Source: Enchytraeus crypticus
Lineage: Eukaryota > Annelida > Clitellata > Enchytraeida > Enchytraeidae
DNA length: 64,000 nucleotides
Assembly: GCA_905160935.1 (NCBI GenBank)
Contig: CAJHZI010000240.1
Span: forward strand, 2,661,501 to 2,725,500
Reading direction: 5' to 3'
The notes beneath the pieces are model-generated. The model had not been told where the DNA came from, did not search any database, and worked only from the letters and a program-made list of their open reading frames with translations. Both the position numbers and the translations under genes were made by a program. Numbering within the stretch: position 1 is the stretch's first letter; each line of letters opens with the position of its first letter. Shown here piece by piece: positions 58,801 to 64,000 of this stretch.

Positions 58801-61800
58801 ATTGATTGAATGAGCAATGATTGAGTGATGATTGATTGAATGAGCACTTGATGATTGGTGGACGCAGACTCAGCGAGGTTGGCTACAAACTCTCAGGATG
58901 TGGTGCGACTGTTGAGATCTCTCAAGCCACTGCTGCAGGACGCGCTGCAGAAGAAACGCTCCACCAAGCTGTGGGAGTCCGTCTACACCATCACTGGTCC
59001 ACTCAGCTGGAAGGATTTCCATCTGATGGCTGGAAGAGGTTTGTCAACGCTGTCGTAATCATTCGAGAAGTTTTAACTATTATTTTTTTTATTTTTCTAT
59101 TATTCATTTAAAAAAAATAATAATGGAATGATTTCCTGGTTTCCTTTTAAATAATTACAATACACATTAAATAAATTTTAAAATATTATAAATAATTTGC
59201 ATATCTAATAGTGATAGACATGTTTATTTGATATATTAACAAATAACACATGTCTCTCACTATCAGATATGCAATTTATTTATAATATATATTAAAATTT
59301 ATTTAATATATATTTAATTATTTAAATGGAAACCAGGAACTTATTTTACTATTAATTTTAAAAAAATTACATTGTTATTTTTTTATTTAATTTGTTGTAG
59401 TAATTTACTTTGTTATGATTTAATTTTAAAATCCTTGCTAATATCTATGTCCTAGGTAAGTGACTGTAAATGACATACAAGAGTTTTGTATATAGTTCTT
59501 GTAGTCTTCTATAGTGTTTTATGGAATAAATATGGAAACATTCTAAACAATTTATGAGACATTCTCTGTCTCATATGTACCTTCTTGTGTCATGGTCATA
59601 GTCTTTCTGTTTGAAGTGTTTCCATTCGGTTCTCTTTGTGACGTCTAAGATCAAAAGCTAATGAGGAATTTCCAGCGTCATTGTAAAGCAGTCATTCATA
59701 TATTATGCGTGTAATTTTCGTTAGAGAAAACTAACGAAACCTTAATTATGGATTGTACTACAGGCTCAGAGGAGACGAGTGAGCCAAAACCGGTTCCATC
59801 CATACTTGTAGGATATGAGAAAGACTGGCTCACACTCTCACCATACTCTCTGCGCTATTGGGTATGTGCAATCATGTGCAATAATGTTGTGGGAATGTTC
59901 TTATGTTGCTGTATTATTCTTTTGTCATTATTTAGCATAATCTTATGAAAAACTATAGTTAAAAACTCTAAAAGTATCATATACATATCTGCCGTTTATT
60001 TTAGCTAAATAATTCTGCACGAATATGTTAACAATTATTTACTGTGTATCTAGGCATAGGTACTGCATAGCTAGGTATTGCTCGATTAGAGCGTAAATTA
60101 ATAAATAGAACCATGGAACGTCTTGTTTATCCCCAACATCATCTGAAGACATCAGCAGCTTCTATAATAGAGTGAACGGACGTTAAACTTGTATTATTAA
60201 CTAATATTACTATTACTATTGTGACGTAATCTATCACATCGTAGCGGCATGAGTCCGCTGTGGGCTCGGTGCTCTATGTTGTCATGGAGTGTTGCTGTTG
60301 CACAGGACAAGCTATTCCTGGAGCCGTACAGTCAGCAGCGTGACGTGAGCTATGTGATCGTAGCTCCTGACAATGATTACGTGCTGCAGCAATGCTCTCA
60401 GCTCTTCCGTGAGCTCAGCGTGATGTACGAGCAGTGTCTGCTCGGCAGACATCTCCCGCTAGCCGACAAACTGCAGAACGGCGTCATGCGCATCGGCAGA
60501 GCCTCCGCCACATCCGTTGTGCAGTCTAGCGACGTCGCCAGTGACAGTTGGTTCAACGACATCGGTACGTTGTACTGATTGAGAGTTTCTTTAGTTTATA
60601 TTAGTTTATATTAGTTTATATTAGTTTATATTAGTTTATATTAGTTTATATTAGTTTATATTAGTTTATATTAGTTTATATTAGTTTATATTAGTTTCTA
60701 TTAGTTTATATTAGTTTATATTAGTTTATATTAGTTTATATTAGTTTATATTAGTTTATATTAGTTTATATTAGTTTATATTAGTTTTATATTAGTTTAT
60801 ATTAGTTTATATTAGTTTATATTAGTTTATATTAGTTTATATTAGTTTATATTATTTTTATATTAGTTTATATTAGTTTATATTAGTTTATATTAGTTTA
60901 TATTAGTTTATATTAGTTTATATTAGTTTATATTAGTTTATATTAGTTTTATATTAGTTTATATTAGTTTATATTAGTTTATATTAGTTTATATTAGTTT
61001 ATATTAGTTTATATTAGTTTATATTAGTTTATATTAGTTTATTTTAGTTTATATTAGTTTATATTAGTTTATATTAGTTTATATTAGTTTATATTAGTTT
61101 TATATTAGTTTATATTAGTTTATATTAGTTTATATTATTTTATATTATTTTTATATTAGTTTATATTAGTTTTATATTAGTTTATATTAGTTTATATTAG
61201 TTTATATTAGTTTATATTAGTTTATATTAGTTTATATTAGTTTTATATTAGTTGATATTAGTTTATATTAGTTGATATTAGTTTATATTAGTTTATATTA
61301 GTTTATATTAGTTTATATTAGTTTATATTAGTTTTATATTAGTTTATATTAGTTTATATTAGTTTATATTAGTTTATATTAGTTTATATTAGTTTTATAT
61401 TAGTTTATAGTATTTTATATTAGTTTATATTAGTTTTTAATATTAGTTTTATATTAGTTTTATATTAGTTTATATTAGTTTATATTAGTTTTTTATTAGT
61501 TTATATTAGTTTATATTAGTTTATATTAGTTTATATTAGTTTATATTAGTTTATAATAGTTTTATATTAGTTTATATTAGTTTATATTAGTTTATATTAG
61601 TTTATATTAGTTTATATTAGTTTATATTAGTTTAGATTAGTTTATATTAGTTTATATTAGTTTATATTAGTTTATATTAGTTTATATTAGTTTATATTAG
61701 TTTACATTAGTTTATATTAGTTTATATTAGTTATATAGTTTCTATAGTTTTATATAGTTGAATATTAGTTGATATTAGTTTATATTCGTTTATATTAGTG

Positions 61801-64000
61801 TATATTAGTTTATAGTAGTTGTATATTAGTTGTTATCTTAGTTTATATTAGTATATTAGGTTAGTTTAGTTTATATTAGTTTATATTAGTTTATATTAGT
61901 TTATATTAGTTTATATTAGTTTATATTAGTTTATATTAGATTATATTAGTTTTATATTAGTTTATATTAGTTTATATTAGTTTATATTAGTTTATATTAG
62001 TTTATATTAGTTTATATTAGTTTTATATTAGTTTATATTAGTTTATATTAGTTTATATTAGTTTATATTAGTTTCTATTAGTTTATATTAGTTTATATTA
62101 CTTTATATTAGTTTATATTAGTTTTATATTAGTTTATATTAGTGTATATTAGTTTAGATTAGTTAATTCGTTTATATAGTTTTTTTATTAGTTTATATAG
62201 GATATAGTTTATTAGTTTTATCATTAGTTTATATTAGTTTATATAGTTATTTAGTATATTAGTTTATATTAGTGTATATTCAGTTTATATGAGTGTATAT
62301 TGAGTTATATGAGTTTATATTAGTTTATATTCGTTTATATTAGTTTATATTAGTTTCTATAGTTTTATAGTTTATATTAGTTTATATTAGTTTATCTTAG
62401 TTTATATTAGTTTATAGAGTTTTATTAGTTTATATGTTTTATATAGGTTTAGATTAGTATATTAGTTTATATAGTTATATTAGTTTAATTAGTTATATTA
62501 GTTTCATTCGTTTATATTAGTTTATATAGTTAATATAGTTTAATATTAGTTATATTAGTTTTAATGTAATAGTTTTATTAGTTTTATTAGTTTATATAGT
62601 TAATTATTTTATATTATTTTATATTATTTTATATTAGTTTATATTAGTTTATATTAGTTTATATTAGTTTATATTAGTTTATATTAGTTTATATTAGTTT
62701 ATATTAGTTTATATTAGTTTATATTAGTTTATATTAGTTTATATTAGTTTATATTAGTTTTATATTAGTTTATATTAGTTTATATTAGTTTATATTAGTT
62801 TATATTAGTTTTATATTAGTTTATATTAGTTTATATTAGTTTATATTAGTTTATATTAGTTTATATTAGTTTATATTAGTTTATATTAGTTTATATTAGT
62901 TTATATTAGTTTATATTAGTTTATATTAGTTTATATTAGTTTATATTAGTTTATATTAGTTTATATTAGTTTTATATTAGTTTATATTAGTTTATATTAG
63001 TTTATATTAGTTTATATATTAGTTTTATATTAGTTTTATATTAGTTTATATTAGTTTATATTAGTTTATATTAGTTTATATTAGTTTATATTAGTTTATA
63101 TTAGTTTATATTAGTTTTATATTAGTTTATATTAGTTTATATTGTTTTATTATATTAAGTTATATTAGTTTTAATTAGTGTTATTCGTGTTAATTAGTTT
63201 ATATAGTTTTATTAGTTATATTCGTTTTATATTAGGTTTAGTAGTTTTATATTAGTTTTATATTAGTTTTATATTAGTTTTATATTAGTATATAGTTATA
63301 TAGTTTTATATTAGTTTTTATATTAGTTGTTATATAGTGTATAGTAGTTTTATATTAGTTTATATTAGTTTTATATTAGTTTATATTAGTTTTATATTAG
63401 TTTATATTAGTTTTATATTAGTTTTATATTAGTTTATATTAGTTTTATATTAGTTTATATTAGTTTTATATTAGTTTATATTAGTTTTTAGTTTATATTG
63501 GTTTAGTTTCTTTTATATTTATAAATACGCCACTGGCTGGAGGTAGTGGCGAAGTTGGTAAGATGCTCGACCGCGGATCAGTAGGTGCGGGGTTCAAATC
63601 CTGGGCTCGCCCGTCACCGACATCGCTTTCGCGTGAGGAAACTGACGTTAACATTAGCTTTACCAGCTTTTATATAGCTGACTTGTAATTCTAAATATTA
63701 CATGTAGAACTGTGTCCATGTATAAATGTTTGATACCGTTTTCAAGCATTTAATAGAATTTTGATTGATTGATTAATTAATTAATTAACTTATTAATTGA
63801 TTCATAGACTGCTTGACTTTAGCTTTCATGCAAGCAAATATTGCCGGGACAATTCTGCACTAATCAACATATATTTGTAAATCATTCAATATAACATACA
63901 TTGATTGATTGATTGATTGGTTGCTGGTTGGTTGGTTGGTTGGTTGGTTGAATGATTGATTGATTGATTGATTGGTGTCCTATGTGATGTTTGTAGGGAA
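44219..64000 (+). CDS. MED13: Mediator of RNA polymerase II transcription subunit 13 (MED13), 3' end beyond window
   Basis: Twenty exons found: 44219-44275, 45204-45465, 46019-46103, 46315-46398, 46977-47122, 47776-47982, 48410-48752, 49198-49308, 50038-50820, 51697-51970 (or 52042), 52865-52928, 53539-53699, 54011-54055 and/or 54094-54226, 55158-55378, 55589-55755, 56221-57068, 57891-58010, 58868-59038, 59764-59861, 60306-60564. A further acceptor at 63996 (TTGTAG) may open the next. Recognised blocks: [15 protein letters not shown] start, [169 protein letters not shown] and [19 protein letters not shown]13 links the CDK8 kinase module to core Mediator in the nucleus. ATG is doubled at 44219/44222; the choice changes one residue. 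Confidence 0.96.
44805..44925 (-). mobile_element. Short repeat family E copy
   Basis: Antisense AGAGTGCTACTGTTGTCCAT, GACAACATCTAGCACTATGG, AACCAAATCAAAACCGATGA and GTGCAAGCCAAAATC, in MED13 intron 1. Confidence 0.8.
45789..45852. repeat. (TA)n microsatellite
   Basis: Pure TATATA run in MED13 intron 2. Confidence 0.97.
46175..46310 (+). repeat. Degenerate repeat before MED13 exon 4
   Basis: About six imperfect copies of TTGCAGTTAATGACA-type units, several with GCAG-TTAA, ending near the acceptor ATTATTCAG at 46314. Confidence 0.75.
46855..46955 (+). mobile_element. LINE family G 3' end next to MED13 exon 5 acceptor
   Basis: GTGGACATGAAGAGAAAGAT, AGATGAGTGGAGGCGTTATA, then CCATGGACCTGCCAGTAAGC and AGTGCACTAA. 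It ends about 27 bases before exon 5; the AG tail is absent. Confidence 0.8.
47215..47265. repeat. (CT)n/(CA)n microsatellite
   Basis: CACACACACTCTGTCTCTAT and CTCTCTCTCTC in MED13 intron 5. Confidence 0.92.
47301..47375 (-). mobile_element. Family C short repeat
   Basis: Antisense AAAGGTTTAACGTCCGTTTC, CTCATACAAGGATGATGTCA, then GGGACATC with a partial duplicate of the end. Confidence 0.85.
47558..47775 (+). repeat. 33-bp minisatellite made of the MED13 exon 6 acceptor
   Basis: CTGCTTTCAG recurs with an exact 33-bp period; AGs end at 47577 and every 33 bases to 47742, and the real acceptor ends at 47775. Between AGs the unit reads TGCTAATACTAATCACTGAT. From the second copy on, the frame is open and matches exon 6 phase, encoding [11 protein letters not shown] repeats. 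Confidence 0.95.
48020..48140. repeat. TTGTA-type microsatellite, duplicated block
   Basis: ATTGTATTGTATTGTGTTGT runs occur twice, with flanking TATGAGAGATTTCATCTAAG and TATGAGAGGCTTCGTCTAGA. Confidence 0.88.
49390..49640 (-). mobile_element. LINE family D 3' end with C-terminal ORF
   Basis: The minus strand encodes [37 protein letters not shown] and [13 protein letters not shown], the (R)WYGH...RGRP..W...DM.......A.DR..W pattern at the C-terminus of RTE-like LINE reverse transcriptases. It then reaches the terminal block and a short (GAT) tail at 49390. It is the longest family D piece and explains the short 3' ends elsewhere. Confidence 0.85.
49641..49860 (-). mobile_element. Unclassified repeat segment upstream of the LINE D fragment
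   Basis: On the minus strand it contains GTGTTGGGTCCGGGTCATTT, GACTGCACGTGTCGTAGAAG and GCGACTAACGCACTATG, a GC-richer block unlike the intron. It may be part of the same element or a nested one; no second copy is seen in the window. Confidence 0.45.
50905..50965. repeat. (ATT)n microsatellite
   Basis: TTATTATTATT run in MED13 intron 9. Confidence 0.95.
51525..51605 (+). mobile_element. LINE family G 3' end with AG tail
   Basis: GCAGAAGACAGAGACGAGTG, GAGGCGTTATATACCATGGA, CCTGTCAGTAGGCAGTGCAC and TAAGAGAGAGAGAG. Confidence 0.85.
51920..52063 (+). repeat. 72-bp tandem duplication inside MED13 exon 10
   Basis: Two copies of a 24-codon unit, [17 protein letters not shown] and [17 protein letters not shown], each followed by GTTAGT. 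Both copies end in a phase-0 donor (51970 or 52042). Confidence 0.93.
52790..52846 (+). repeat. (GATT)n repeat before MED13 exon 11
   Basis: GATTGATTGATTGATTGATT run ending about 18 bases before the acceptor at 52864. Confidence 0.95.
53315..53385. repeat. (CT)n microsatellite
   Basis: CTCTCTCTCACTTTTCTCTC type run with TTAGTACACAG after it, possibly a family G terminus remnant. Confidence 0.85.
53715..53778 (+). mobile_element. Family C short repeat
   Basis: GACGTCCCTGACATCATCCT, TGTTTGAGGAAACGGACGTT and AAACCTTTATTTAG, about 15 bases after the exon 12 donor. Confidence 0.88.
54250..54600. repeat. 36-bp minisatellite after MED13 exon 13
   Basis: About nine copies of CCCTCTAGTGGTCGTGTAGT with TACATTTCTCTATAAG, beginning about 25 bases after the donor at 54227. 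The Thr/Arg-rich minus-strand open frame is a repeat artefact. Confidence 0.95.
55472..55588 (+). repeat. 59-bp tandem duplication of the MED13 exon 15 acceptor
   Basis: TAATCGCTGAGTTTTGT and GATGTTGTTGTTGTTGTGTA occur twice at offset 59. The upstream copy ends CTCTAAG and the real acceptor ends TTCTCAG. Confidence 0.92.
57089..57420. repeat. Tandem repeats of about 100 and 72 bp with tRNA-like B box
   Basis: ACTGGATTTGAACC, CCTCTTGACCT and CTGATAATATAGAG recur three times. Then AAGTTAATCCCTTCACAAAA recurs twice. GGATTTGAACC resembles an inverted B box, so the unit may derive from a SINE head. The array starts about 20 bases after the exon 16 donor. Confidence 0.8.
57499..57835 (+). repeat. 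50-60 bp minisatellite derived from the start of MED13 exon 17
   Basis: Six units each hold ATGATAGGGGCACGTGTTAC followed by GTGGC, matching the exon start ATGGTAGAGACGCGTGTTAC followed by GTGGC at 57891. The first, at 57499, keeps an acceptor-like TTTAG. Confidence 0.88.
58014..58256 (-). mobile_element. SINE family B copy abutting MED13 exon 17 donor
   Basis: The antisense copy begins about ten bases after the donor at 58011: AACGTGCATTATAGTGAAAC, ATCGATATCTACCACTTTTA, GGGATTTGAACC and TTCATGACGTTACCCCTACG. Confidence 0.9.
58495..58860 (+). repeat. GATTGA/GAGCAATGA repeat before MED13 exon 18
   Basis: Over 350 bp of GATTGATTGAATGAGCAATG and TGAGTGATGATTGA units, ending within ten bases of the acceptor at 58867. 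Confidence 0.95.
59100..59385. repeat. Inverted repeat (foldback), arms about 100 bp
   Basis: The left arm, from about 59126, has TTTCCTGGTTTCCTTTTAAA, AAATAAATTTTAAAATATTA and TTTGCATATCTAATAGTGAT. The right arm, to about 59345, has the complement in reverse order. The loop is about 20 bases near 59225-59245. Confidence 0.85.
60590..63510. repeat. 10-bp satellite TTAGTTTATA, about 2.9 kb, in MED13 intron 20
   Basis: Around 280 copies of TTAGTTTATA, many with an extra T (11-bp variant). Degenerate stretches lie at about 61730-61860, 62160-62620 and 63150-63350. It starts about 25 bases after the exon 20 donor and ends at a SINE family A copy. Confidence 0.98.
63526..63670 (+). mobile_element. 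SINE family A copy
   Basis: CGCCACTGGCTGGAGGTAGT head hairpin, GGGGTTCAAATCCTGGGCTC, GCGTGAGGAAACTGACGTTA and TTAGCTTTACCAGCTTTTAT. Confidence 0.93.
63755..63980 (+). repeat. GATT and GGTT short tandem repeats
   Basis: GATTGATTAATTAATTAATT near 63765 and GATTGATTGATTGGTT with (GGTT)n at 63901-63975, ending about 20 bases before a probable acceptor at 63996. Confidence 0.9.

Noticed and set aside
60590-63510. Telomeric repeat
   Set aside because: TTAGTTTATA lacks the G-run of telomeres and lies in the middle of an intron.

Overview
The window is animal nuclear DNA, AT-rich, with multi-exon genes, GT-AG introns and dense interspersed and tandem repeats. Every protein-coding gene recognised is a conserved metazoan single-copy type. 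The repeat landscape (several tRNA-headed SINE families, RTE-like and R2/R4-like LINE fragments, long intronic minisatellites) suggests a marine invertebrate, perhaps a lophotrochozoan. The phylum is an inference and is not proven by anything seen here. Exon boundaries were set by eye from homology, splice dinucleotides and reading phase; in all six genes the phases close across every junction used.

Layout: (1) 292-3357, plus strand, the last three exons of an ABHD4/ABHD5-type alpha/beta hydrolase. (2) 7673-17450, plus, SSR1 (TRAP-alpha), nine exons, with a stack of 5'-truncated LINE copies in its last intron. (3) 18860-21440, minus, a small enoyl-CoA hydratase/isomerase ending in a peroxisomal-type C-terminus; it is convergent with SSR1 and divergent from the next gene. 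(4) 23985-31827, plus, AAMP, a WD40 protein, ten exons. (5) 33771-41132, plus, PRMT1, ten exons, complete. (6) 44219 to the window edge, plus, MED13, at least twenty exons, truncated on the right. MED13's last visible intron carries about 2.9 kb of a 10-bp satellite.

The genes are housekeeping functions (lipid metabolism, ER translocon, peroxisomal acyl-CoA metabolism, WD40 scaffold, arginine methylation, Mediator kinase module). They do not form a functional cluster; adjacency looks incidental.

The most unusual feature is how tandem repeats sit relative to exons. Again and again a minisatellite or a short duplication ends exactly at a 3' splice site, and its unit is a copy of that splice site, sometimes with the first bases of the exon. 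Examples are SSR1 exons 2 and 7, PRMT1 exon 4, and MED13 exons 6, 13, 15 and 17. In MED13 exon 6 this gives six spaced copies of the acceptor, five of them opening an in-frame 11-residue repeat. MED13 also has a duplicated micro-exon and a 72-bp in-frame duplication inside an exon that gives two equivalent donors. These patterns were read by eye and need a permutation test and RNA-seq.
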